Assembly: GCA_029238785.1 (NCBI GenBank)
Contig: JAQWFN010000033.1
Coordinates: 1 to 33,114 of the forward strand
DNA from: Flavobacteriales bacterium
GTDB lineage: Bacteria; Bacteroidota; Bacteroidia; Flavobacteriales_D; Sanyastnellaceae
Length of the DNA: 33,114 nt
Direction of reading: 5' to 3'
In this document: positions 1 to 8,500 of the stretch, piece by piece
Numbering within the stretch: the stretch's first letter is position 1
Layout: every line of letters starts with the position of its first letter
Notes under the pieces: generated by a model
What the model was told of the DNA's origin: nothing
What the model saw: the letters and a program-made list of their open reading frames with translations, nothing else
The model's database searches: none
Translations under genes and position numbers: made by a program

Positions 1-418
1 AAAGAAAGGTTCCCAATGAAGGGCTGCGGTTAACTCGTCCCAGCGGGTTGGCCTGGAAGTCGAGTTGATTGTAGTAGATATCAGAGATTTCGTTGGTCCA
101 ATCGGTTGTGAAAGCACCTTCTGTATTTGTGGCTGCCAAACTACCAGAGTGAATCGCCACTACGCAGATATCTTGCCCATAAGTTGCCTCCAGGGCTTCA
201 GCAACAATTGCGGCAGCAGGGCAGTTTCCACATTGATGGGCTGTAAAATCTTCTAAAAGCACATTGCGCGAAAGATCTTCAGGTGCTCCAAAGCTTGGAG
301 GAGGCCCGTAAGTGGCTTCATCATAATTCGTGGTTACAGGAATGATTGGGTCTTCAATAACATCGCAAGAAGCCAAAAGTCCAATGCTTGCGATAAGAAA
401 GAATGCTGTCTTTTTCAT
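1..418 (-). CDS. Omp28-like lipoprotein with thioredoxin-type CxxC (3' end missing)
   Basis: The frame is open from an ATG at 416-418 to the left edge, so the C-terminus is missing. The N-terminus MKKTAFFLIASIGLLASC is a lipoprotein signal with a lipobox ending at Cys18. A proline-rich linker follows, then a segment reading EDFTAHQCGNCPAA with a redox-type CxxC at Cys63/Cys66 at the start of a thioredoxin-like fold. This resembles Bacteroidota Omp28-related outer-membrane lipoproteins. Function inside the family is poorly defined; thiol chemistry at the cell surface or in the periplasm is inferred from the CxxC. It starts 11 bases after the stop of the DUF6029-like gene and is probably the last gene of that operon seen here. 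Confidence 0.75.
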   Translation of the reverse strand, partial: MKKTAFFLIASIGLLASCDVIEDPIIPVTTNYDEATYGPPPSFGAPEDLSRNVLLEDFTAHQCGNCPAAAIVAEALEATYGQDICVVAIHSGSLAATNTEGAFTTDWTNEISDIYYNQLDFQANPLGRVNRSPSLGTFL

Positions 419-429
419 AGTGCTGCTGC

Positions 430-2106
430 TTAGAAACTACTTGTTATCGTTAATTCAAATCCGTTAGATGCAGGAACGGCTCTACAAACACCTCCTACAC
501 AGAAGATACCTTCTCTTCGTTTTCCGTATCCAACAGATATTCTATTAGAACCATTAATATAGCCCATTGTTCCATAAACGTAATGAACACGCTCTTCCGT
601 ATTATCATTACCGTAATTGTATTGGTCCATGATACTGAAGAACCAGTGAGGCGACCAGTTGTATTCGAGAATAACCGTTGCCCAATCTCCTTTATCTTGC
701 TCTGTAAAGAGCGTTTGCGCTTCTAAACGAATAGAGTGCTTAGGTTTAATCTTGTAGTTTAATTCAAGTACGTGGATATCAGCGAAGATCATGCCCTTCT
801 CATCGGTTGTTACCGGTGTTGCCAGTGGGTTGAACTCTAAGTAGTAGTAAGTGTACTTCGCTTTGAGATCCTTATTGATTTTTCTTGAAATTTGAGCGTT
901 GAAGTCGCGAACATACTTCGTTCCGCCAAAGCCCCAAGAGTTGCGTGTATATCCGTCTACCACTCCTTCTACGCCAGCGAGCTGGGTTGTATCAAGAGAG
1001 TTGGCTGCAGCGTAGTTCATGGTGATGTTGGTTCCATACTTTCCACCCAAGGCTGTTCCTTTTGGGATTTTGAAGAAGACTTCACCACTATAGCTTGCTT
1101 CTCCGTTGATTACTGTTGCGTAGGGATACAGCGTTGCTGCTAAGTTATAGGTATGCTGTTGTGTAATTGCTGGAATGAAGTTAATTGGTGCGTCAAAGAG
1201 GAGTAGGTTTCGGTCTGAACGAAAGCTCATGTTATCTACCACCTTGGCTTGAAGGTTGAATCCAAATCCTTTTTGACTGTAGCTGAGGTTGGTAAAAAAG
1301 CCTTCTCCAGCGCGGTAGGTAAATCCGTTATCGGCATTGGGATCATTGATTTTCGCAACATATTCCCCATAGAAGTTCCAATTCCCTCGGATCACATTAA
1401 GTCTTGCTGCATAGGAGCCCACATTGTCTGGAACTTCCAAGACGAGGGTGTCTTTTTCAATGGTACCTCCACTTTGAAAACGAGTCACAAAGGATCCTCC
1501 AAGGGTGATTTTGGTTTTTTTCTCGGCGAGTGATTCGAAGGCCTCATTCAAGAAGATTTCTCCATCTAAAGCTCGAATAATACCTGGGCCATTCACCAAA
1601 CCATCTTCAAAATCGAGACGTTGTTTTCCGTAAATACCTTTCAAGTAAACACCTGCAACAGGATTAAATTTCACCCTAAAACCATCAAGGGCATTATCTA
1701 ATCCAAGGTTTCGTTCTTCGTAAGCGCGAAAAATCAAACCGCTTCCAAATTGGTCGTAAAAGTTACCAATGGTAATGTCGAATTTCTGGTGTTGGTACTG
1801 CGCAAAGCGATAGCCGATACCCGAGCCTTTGAATCGACCAGGAAAACCTAGCACGGCATTCAGATAAGACTCATAACGCATTCCAGCAGAGAAATTTCCT
1901 TTGGTGTAAATCAAGTTTCCAAAAGCATTGAAACCCGATTTCTCTGGAGGAACAATTGCGCCAATCAGCGAGTCTTCACTATACGTTTGGAAGAGGATTT
2001 GTACGTTTCCGTGAATTTGACCTTGATCTGCAGGGGTGTTTTGTGCTTTGATTTGAAAAGACAAAAGTGCAAACAGACCTAGAATTAGGAACTTAAAGTA
2101 CTTCAA
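430..2106 (-). CDS. DUF6029-like outer-membrane beta-barrel protein
   Basis: 558 residues. It has a Sec signal (MKYFKFLILGLFALLSFQIKAQ) and then a long run of alternating aromatic/polar strands with short turns, ending in Phe (ELTITSSF), as in outer-membrane barrels. Overall it resembles the DUF6029 family of Bacteroidota porin-like proteins (recognised by eye). A Cys pair near the C-terminus (GIFCVGGVCRAV) is unusual for a barrel and may form a disulfide. The start codon is TTG; no in-frame ATG lies near it, and the signal peptide begins exactly there. It lies 49 bases after tlpA and 11 bases before the Omp28-like gene, so it is probably co-transcribed with two thioredoxin-fold proteins. Substrate unknown. 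Confidence 0.75.
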   Translation of the reverse strand: MKYFKFLILGLFALLSFQIKAQNTPADQGQIHGNVQILFQTYSEDSLIGAIVPPEKSGFNAFGNLIYTKGNFSAGMRYESYLNAVLGFPGRFKGSGIGYRFAQYQHQKFDITIGNFYDQFGSGLIFRAYEERNLGLDNALDGFRVKFNPVAGVYLKGIYGKQRLDFEDGLVNGPGIIRALDGEIFLNEAFESLAEKKTKITLGGSFVTRFQSGGTIEKDTLVLEVPDNVGSYAARLNVIRGNWNFYGEYVAKINDPNADNGFTYRAGEGFFTNLSYSQKGFGFNLQAKVVDNMSFRSDRNLLLFDAPINFIPAITQQHTYNLAATLYPYATVINGEASYSGEVFFKIPKGTALGGKYGTNITMNYAAANSLDTTQLAGVEGVVDGYTRNSWGFGGTKYVRDFNAQISRKINKDLKAKYTYYYLEFNPLATPVTTDEKGMIFADIHVLELNYKIKPKHSIRLEAQTLFTEQDKGDWATVILEYNWSPHWFFSIMDQYNYGNDNTEERVHYVYGTMGYINGSNRISVGYGKRREGIFCVGGVCRAVPASNGFELTITSSF

Positions 2107-2155
2107 GATGTTTTTGGTTTTTTGGTTTTGGTAGTCTTTTGATGAACGCGGGGGC

Positions 2156-2647
2156 TTATTTCATCAATTTGAGCAACTCTGCGTAAAGTTCTTCTTCATC
2201 GCCTTCAGCGTAGTTGTTGTGCTGCCAAACGATGTTTCCCTCACCGTCTACCAAGAAGGTGTGAGGAACGTTAATCACTTGCATAGCGCGTGAGAAGTCT
2301 TTGTTAGGATCGAGAAGAATTTCGAAATCCCACTCAACGGAATTCACATAAGGTCCAACACGAGAAACTGAACGCTGGTCGTCAATAGTCACAGCAATGA
2401 TTTTCACACCAGTTTCTTCTTGCCATTCTTCGTAGAGTTCTGAGTAGTTGTTCAATTCACGTTTGCAAGGGCTGCACCATGTTGCCCAAAAGGAAATGAT
2501 AATCGGTTTACCGTCGTTGGCTAATGCTCCAGTATCAACAGTATTACCGGCAAGGTCTTTAAGTTTAGTACTAGGTACTTGGTTGTTTTGTGCAAGGCTA
2601 GTGAATGAGCAAACAAATGCTAAGGCAATTACGATGAATGATTTCAT
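2156..2647 (-). CDS. TlpA-family periplasmic thioredoxin-like disulfide reductase
   Basis: 163 residues with a signal peptide (cleavage near SLAQ, residue 20). The redoxin domain shows FWATWCSPCKRE with the catalytic pair Cys58/Cys61 and the cis-proline segment INVPHTFLVDGEGNIV, both typical of TlpA/ResA. The family reduces disulfides in exported proteins, for example in cytochrome c maturation or copper handling; which client applies here is not visible. The ATG start gives a complete signal peptide. The gene follows a hairpin with a T-run only about 20 bases upstream, so its expression probably depends on read-through from the T9SS thioredoxin gene or on a promoter hidden in the hairpin region. 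Confidence 0.88.
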   Translation of the reverse strand: MKSFIVIALAFVCSFTSLAQNNQVPSTKLKDLAGNTVDTGALANDGKPIIISFWATWCSPCKRELNNYSELYEEWQEETGVKIIAVTIDDQRSVSRVGPYVNSVEWDFEILLDPNKDFSRAMQVINVPHTFLVDGEGNIVWQHNNYAEGDEEELYAELLKLMK

Positions 2648-2665
2648 TGGTGTTTTTGTTTAATT

Positions 2666-2718
2666 AAAAAAAGGATCAGCAGCTAGAATACAACATGCGT
2701 ACCAAACTACTGATCCTT
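2666..2718 (-). terminator. Intrinsic terminator between the T9SS thioredoxin gene and tlpA
   Basis: The 9-base inverted repeat AAGGATCAG (2671-2679) and its complement (2710-2718) form a stem with a loop of about 30 bases. On the minus strand it is followed by seven T (2666-2672). The loop is long for a classic terminator. It lies between two same-strand genes and could be partial. Confidence 0.6.
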
Positions 2719-2733
2719 CTCAATATTTACTCA

Positions 2734-2750
2734 ATCGCTTATTTAGCGAT
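2734..2750 (-). other. Short hairpin overlapping the stop codon
   Basis: ATCGCT, five bases, AGCGAT: a 6-bp stem that contains the TAA stop of the upstream T9SS thioredoxin gene (2739-2741). It sits just before the terminator-like hairpin and might affect termination or mRNA stability. Short and possibly chance. Confidence 0.3.
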
Positions 2751-4217
2751 AGTAATTCTTGTGCTAGCAACTGTAGTACCAGCAGTAACATTGATCATGT
2801 AAACACCTGCTTCGAGGTTGTTCATGTCCAAAGTTACTCGCTGCTCTCCTGGAGCCAAAGTTCCAAGTGCGTTGTTTGCAACAACTTTACCTACCATATC
2901 AACGATTTGGTAGCTTACTTCAGTTGAAGTAGCAACAACAAAGTTCAATGTAGCTTCTCCTACAGTTGGATTTGGATATACATTCATAGAAGCTTCAAAA
3001 GCAACAGCTTCGTCTACAGATACAGATGCAACGTTTCCGTTTCCTGAGTCTGAGGTGAAGTCATAAGAACCGTCGTAGTAGTAGAACGTGCTGTTTCCAT
3101 CAGTGTCGATAGACTCTACACTAACAAAACCGTCAACACCACCCCATTGAGTTCCGTGCATTCCATCACCATAAGAATCAATCCAAGTGAATTCCCAACA
3201 TCCTAGATCTCCGTCAACAGCGAAATCATGGAAAATAGCAACTGGAGTACCGTTACCATCATTTGGGTAACCACCACCTGTTTGAACAACATTTCCGTTT
3301 CCATCTCTCAATTCCCAAGAAGCTTCTTCTGGCCAGTTGTCAGTAGAACCGTTGATTTGGAAGTGAGTGGTGTGGTCAGATGCATACATGAATGCAGAAG
3401 CCGCGTTGTTTCCAACGTTTCCATCTCCCGAAGTAGTTACATCAAAAGTTACGTTTTGATCTCCATCAATCTGAATTCCAGTGATTGAGGTAGTCGCAGT
3501 TCCGTAAGTGTCGATGCTTCCTGACCAGTTAGAAGTCAAAGGACAGTTGCTGCATCCGTTAGCAGTTACAGTTGCGCTTGAAAGTGCGTTGGTTCCTAGG
3601 TTCATGAACTCTACATCAGCAGAGAAAACACCTGTACAACCATCACCTGAAGTTGCAACATCAATCATTGCAGGGTCTACTGCTTGAGTAGCTGCTTGGC
3701 AAGTAGCTGCAGAAGCCTCAGCCCACAAAGTAGATGCACTAGCTTGACCCATCTCAGTAATGATACGGTTAGGACAAACCAAGTAAATTGTTGGGAATGC
3801 AGTTACAGCCAACAAATCGCTGATGCCAGCGTCATCAATGATCGGGAAGTTTGTACCGGCAGTCCAATTTCCTTGAGTGTTACCACCTGTTCCTTGGATA
3901 TCAGCCAAAGTAGTTGCAGCATCTCCTTCAATCCAGAAAACCATCAAGTCGTCAGAACCATCTGGTCCGTGCTCTTCATAAAGGTCTTCCAATGCACCAG
4001 TGTTATGGTAGTTCCAGCAAGGCCCACACCAAGTTGCAGATACATCAATAATTACTTGCTTCCCTTCGTCCAAAACGTCGTAAAGGTTCCAAGTATTTCC
4101 GTTGATGTCAGTACCTGTCCAATCAGGGCAGATAGATCCATCAGGCAACTGCGCGTAAGCGAAGTTCACCGTCATTGCCGCGAAAGCGACCATCAAAAAG
4201 CGTAAAGTTCTTTTCAT
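2739..4217 (-). CDS. Secreted T9SS cargo with N-terminal thioredoxin domain
   Basis: 492 residues. A signal peptide (ending near AYAQ, residue 23) is followed by a thioredoxin-like domain (about 25-170) with VSATWCGPCWNYHNTG, catalytic Cys64/Cys67. A middle region rich in Gly/Asn/Asp/Thr has beta-sandwich-like repeats and aromatic/Gly stretches such as WIDSYGDGMHGTQWGG. The C-terminal ~80 residues (VYPNPTVGEATLNF ... GVYMINVT ... ITIAK) form a type A T9SS sorting domain, which directs export across the outer membrane and surface attachment or release. So this is a redox-type domain placed outside the cell. It is the first gene of the minus-strand cluster containing tlpA, and has a promoter-like site upstream. 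The substrate is unknown. Confidence 0.88.
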   Translation of the reverse strand: MKRTLRFLMVAFAAMTVNFAYAQLPDGSICPDWTGTDINGNTWNLYDVLDEGKQVIIDVSATWCGPCWNYHNTGALEDLYEEHGPDGSDDLMVFWIEGDAATTLADIQGTGGNTQGNWTAGTNFPIIDDAGISDLLAVTAFPTIYLVCPNRIITEMGQASASTLWAEASAATCQAATQAVDPAMIDVATSGDGCTGVFSADVEFMNLGTNALSSATVTANGCSNCPLTSNWSGSIDTYGTATTSITGIQIDGDQNVTFDVTTSGDGNVGNNAASAFMYASDHTTHFQINGSTDNWPEEASWELRDGNGNVVQTGGGYPNDGNGTPVAIFHDFAVDGDLGCWEFTWIDSYGDGMHGTQWGGVDGFVSVESIDTDGNSTFYYYDGSYDFTSDSGNGNVASVSVDEAVAFEASMNVYPNPTVGEATLNFVVATSTEVSYQIVDMVGKVVANNALGTLAPGEQRVTLDMNNLEAGVYMINVTAGTTVASTRITIAK

Positions 4218-4255
4218 AATTATTGTATTTGATCTAAGCTTGATTTAGCGAATCG

Positions 4256-4288
4256 TAAATGTAGATTTTTTTTAACGTAAATATCAAA
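4256..4288 (-). promoter_or_regulatory. Possible Bacteroidota-type promoter for the T9SS thioredoxin gene
   Basis: On the minus strand TTTG (4285-4288), 21 bases, then TACATTTA (4256-4263), which matches TAnnTTTG at 7 of 8 positions. The -7 element lies about 38 bases upstream of the ATG. Spacing is slightly long. Confidence 0.35.
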
Positions 4289-4515
4289 TGGATTTGAATT
4301 GAATATCGAAGTCCTTTTACTAGAAAATGCTTGAAATTCGACTTGTTTCGTTACCTCTTTGTGTGCTTAAGAGCCTCGTTATGTGATTGTTTTCGGATGT
4401 TGCAGGGGTTTTTGGAGTGAAGTTTTAGTGGTGAAATTGTCACTTGTTTCTTGGTCTCCTAAAAGTGATGAGGCTAATGTTGAACTGCGATTTAGCAGTA
4501 CTCGAGAGTGCAGTA

Positions 4516-4740
4516 TCATGAGGAATCAGACTGCAGGTAAAAAATGAAGCTTGAAATAATCCTTTTATTCAGGGTCGTCAATAAATAGCTTTCCAATCTT
4601 CTTTCTGCAGCTGGTGAAGTTTCATCGGCGAGCAGTGCCAAGACTTCTTGTTTCTCAGCTAGCGCCAAGCCTTTCGAATCTGTGATGTAAGAAATTACTC
4701 GCTTTAAAAACCCAAGTATGATTACAGAATGAGGTGGGGT
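4516..4740 (-). pseudogene. Possible gene remnant without start codon
   Basis: The minus-strand frame between stops (TGA at 4741-4743 and TGA at 4516-4518) is open for 74 codons. It reads in natural-looking, helix-prone protein: a stretch ending in SKGLALAEKQEVLALLADE, then SPAAERRLESYLLTTLNKR. No ATG, GTG or TTG precedes the protein-like part, so it looks like the C-terminal part of a decayed gene. The parent family is not recognised. A chance open frame is possible at this length. Confidence 0.25.
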
Positions 4741-4782
4741 TCAGCCTTATTCTTTTGTATATTGCAGTGAAAACCGAGAAAT

Positions 4783-5526
4783 ATGAAAAAAAATCTACTC
4801 TTTATAGCTGCAATTTTCCTTGGTGCTAGCCTTTTTGCTCAAAACTTAGAAATTATTGAGCCTACAAACCTCGTTACTGGAGACCCAACGGTAACTGAAG
4901 ACAATACAATCGCTGTTTACTGGGATGTACAGAATAACGGAGACACACCTGTGCAAGTGAGATGTAGAAGAGAGATCCTCGTTTTGCAAGATGGAGCAAG
5001 AGAGCGTTTCTGTTGGGGTCCACTTTGCTACGATTGGGGAACAGAAATGTCATTGGCTAACGGAGCTTCTCTTGTGAACATTCCTTCAGGTGAATTCAAC
5101 AGTACTTTTGTTGGTGACTATCAACATCAAGGTAATCCGGGAACTTCTTTGATTCGTTACTGCTTCTTCAATAATCAAGACCCAACTGAGGAAGTGTGTT
5201 TTGATGTAACATATTGCGTTGATGAGAATTCACAAAATTGCGCGGTGAGTGTGGAGCAGGTTTCTAACGAAAGCGCCAGCTTCCAAATTTCACCAAACCC
5301 AGTTGCGAACACTGCAAGAATTGACTTTAATGTGCCCAACTGGACACCAAACAGCAAAGTTGTGGTGTACAACATGGTAGGAGAAGTAATGACTGAAGTT
5401 GTTTTAACTAGAAACCATGGAGCTGCCCAAATTGATGCAAGTGAATTGGCGAATGGAGTTTACTTCTACGCACTTGTAGTTAACGAACAAGTACTAAGCA
5501 CCAAGAAATTGGTGGTGTCGAAATAA
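4783..5526 (+). CDS. Cys-rich T9SS type A sorting-domain protein
   Basis: 247 residues. A signal peptide (MKKNLLFIAAIFLGASLFAQ) is followed by a domain (about 22-155) with seven Cys (61, 77, 82, 127, 139, 145, 153) and a motif region FCWGPLCYDWG. This layout occurs in many small secreted Bacteroidota proteins with Ig-like folds. The C-terminal ~75 residues (ISPNPVANTARIDF ... GVYFYALVV ... KKLVVSK) are a type A T9SS sorting domain. It is therefore exported by the translocon whose SprA subunit is encoded further along this window. No enzymatic motif is visible. It is a single-gene unit, closed by a strong terminator 20 bases after the stop. Confidence 0.82.
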   Translation: MKKNLLFIAAIFLGASLFAQNLEIIEPTNLVTGDPTVTEDNTIAVYWDVQNNGDTPVQVRCRREILVLQDGARERFCWGPLCYDWGTEMSLANGASLVNIPSGEFNSTFVGDYQHQGNPGTSLIRYCFFNNQDPTEEVCFDVTYCVDENSQNCAVSVEQVSNESASFQISPNPVANTARIDFNVPNWTPNSKVVVYNMVGEVMTEVVLTRNHGAAQIDASELANGVYFYALVVNEQVLSTKKLVVSK

Positions 5527-5545
5527 GATTTTCTTAGCATATTTG

Positions 5546-5578
5546 AAGGTCGATTCTTAAAGGATCGACCTTTTTTTT
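5546..5578 (+). terminator. Intrinsic terminator after the Cys-rich T9SS gene
   Basis: A 9-bp stem AAGGTCGAT (5546-5554) pairs with ATCGACCTT (5564-5572) around a 9-base loop and runs directly into a tract of T to 5578. Confidence 0.88.
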
Positions 5579-5593
5579 ACCATCTACTTTCCC

Positions 5594-8500
5594 ATGAAAA
5601 AACTCCTTTACATTCTTTGTTCTTGTTTTTTACTGATTTCATGTAGTGAAGAGGAAACGCAAAATCTCCCATCAAGTGAAGCGGATCAATCACTACTACG
5701 ATTCAGCCAGCACTCGGCTTCGAACTCAGGGGTAACTTTTCAAAACACCATCACCGAAACAGAAGAGGTAAATCACTTGGAATGGGATGCCGTTTATTAC
5801 GGTGGAGGTGTTGCAGCGGGTGATTTAAATGGCGACGGCTTGCCTGATTTATATTTTTCGGGCAATCAAGTGGAAGATGCAGTTTATCTAAATAAGGGCA
5901 ATTTTCAGTTTGAGGACGCATCGCTTCAAGCCAAAATCCAAGAGCCAGGAACATGGTCTAATGGGGTGGCCATGGCTGATGTAAATGGCGATGGACACCT
6001 CGATATCTATGTGTGCAGGTCATCATGGCGAATGGATGACGACCAGCCTGAGCTTAGAAGAAATCGCTTGTTCATCAACCAAAAAGATGGGAGCTTTAAG
6101 GATGAAGCAGCTGCTTATGGCGTTGATAATATTGGATACAGTACACAGGCGTCTTTCTTTGATTATGATCATGATGGCGACTTGGATCTATTTCTCCTCA
6201 ACGCACCAAGCAACAACCTTGATCAAAAAATCCGCTACCAAGAAACGGGCTTTCCAGAATTTTCGAGCGATAAGCTTTACCGCAATGAAGGAGGGACAGT
6301 TTTTACCGACGTTTCAAAGGAAGCAGGTGTGGATGCTTATTCCTTTGGATTAGGCGTGGTTTGTTCAGACTTGAATCATGATGGCTGGGTAGACATCTAC
6401 GTGGCGAACGATTATGAGCGACCAGATTACATGTACATCAACCAGCGAAATGGAACCTTTGTAAATCAGTTGAATGAACGCATCAAGCACACGGCCTTTA
6501 CTGCAATGGGTTGTGATGCGGCAGATTTGAATAACGATGGTTTTGTAGATCTCACGGTGCTCGATATGCAAGCAGAAGATCATCAGCGATCAAAAACCAA
6601 CATGCCTTCAATGCAGCCAGAAAACTTTTGGAGTTATGTGTCGAAAGGCTACAACTACCAATACATGAGTAATGTACTACAAATGAACAACGGAACAGGC
6701 TTCTTTTCTGATGTAGCACAGATGGCTGGCATCGCTTCAACCGATTGGAGTTGGGCTGTTTTGGCGAGTGATTTCGATCAAGACGGATGGAATGATTTGT
6801 ATGTAACAAACGGCATCAATAGAGACATTAGGAACAACGATTTTGCTTTGAGCTTTGAAGAGAAACTGGAGCAAGGAGTACAAGTGAACCTCTTTGAAAT
6901 GGTGGAAGAGGCGCCAGTAACATTAACACCCAACTACCTGTTCCATAATAAAGGTAATTTCCACTTTGAAAAAACCACAGATGATTGGGGCTTGGCTGAA
7001 CCAGCATTTAGTTTTGGCGCAATTACCGCAGACCTCGACCAAGATGGTGATTTGGATTTGATCGTGAACAACAACAATGCACATCCTTTCATTTACGAAA
7101 ATCAAGTGTCGACTGGAAATTGGTTACAAGTAGCGGCCAATGCGGGAACCATGAATCAACAAGGTTTAGGAACGAAAGCCATTGCCTTTGTAGATGGAGA
7201 AATCAGGTATCAAGAATTAACAGGGGTTCGCGCTTACCAATCTTCATCAGAACCGATTATGCACTTTGGTCTAGGAGAACAAACAGTTATTGATTCCTTG
7301 CTTGTTATTTTTCCTGATGGAAAGGCGATCAAACGCTACGATGTGCCAGCTAATCAACGCATCACCTTCAATTCGAAAGAAGCAAAAGTGCAAGCGATAA
7401 AGGTGTATGATTTCAAACCAGCGCTCCTTAGAGACTATTCACAAGCCATCGCAAGTGCAGTTCCACATCAAGAAAACGCTTATGACGATTTCAGTAGAGA
7501 GATTTTATTGCCACACAAACAAAGCGAGCACGGTCCGGCTCTTGCTGTTGGCGACATAAATGGCGACGGTTTAGAAGATGCCTTTCTCGGCGCCTCCATT
7601 GGTTTTGAATCGCAATTTCTTTTGCAAAACAAGCAAGGCGGCTTTGATGTGAGGGCCTCAGGTTTGAAAGATGAGATGTATGAAGACGTGTCGGCAATTT
7701 TGTTTGACGCTGATCAGGATGGAGATCAAGATTTGGTAGTGGCCAGTGGTGGTTATGAATTTGAAGTGAATAGTTCACGTTATGCTGCACGCTTGTACAT
7801 GAATAACAGTGGGAGCTTCGAAAGGGCAAGTGCTGGAGCATGGCCGGAAATCACCACCAACGCCTCAGTGGTGAAAGCCCTAGATTGGGATCTCGATGGC
7901 GATGTAGATGTCTTTCTTGCTGGAGGGGTATTGCCGGGGAAATATCCTCAGATTGATCGATCTTACTTACTCGAAAACTTGGGCGACGGGAAATTCTCTG
8001 CTCAAGATGTAAGCGACTTGTTAGGACAAAATGGGGTCATTACCGATGTGAGATGGGCCAACCTGGAGGGCGATGAGCGTCCAGAACTTATTGCTGTGGG
8101 TGAATGGATGAGTCCGAGCATTTTCACTTGGGGCGAAAGCGGCTTAGAAAAATCGCCATTGAGTTCAGGTTTAGAAGCTTTCCGAGGATGGTGGTGGAGC
8201 ATTGATTTAGCTGATGTCGATAATGATGGTCAGCTCGATCTACTCCTGGGCAACATGGGCGAAAACACCAAGTTTCACGTCAGCAACAAAAAACCACTTC
8301 GTGTTTATGCCAAAGATTTTGATGGAAATGGAACCAACGATGTGGTGCTTTCTAAGAGCTATAAGGATGAGTTTGTTCCGGTGAGAGGGAGAGAATGTTC
8401 TTCCGAGCAAATGCCTTTTGTTAAAGAGAAATTTACAGATTATAAAAGCTTCAGCGAGGCCAATATACAAGAGGTTTTGGGTGCTGGAATTGACGATGCC

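Larger units (their letters stand above)
4218..4782. other. 565-base gap without an intact gene
   Basis: The left part (4218-4300) is AT-rich and holds the promoter-like site for the minus-strand thioredoxin gene. From about 4300 to 4515 nothing recognisable was seen on either strand. From 4516 to 4740 the minus strand has a protein-like open frame without a start codon, listed separately. The last 40 bases must hold the promoter of the plus-strand T9SS gene; only a poor -7 candidate (TATATTGC) is visible. Confidence 0.6.

Noticed and set aside
3684-4205. 173-residue plus-strand frame
   Set aside because: Antisense to the T9SS thioredoxin gene, Ser/Cys-rich composition typical of a shadow of Thr/Ala codons.
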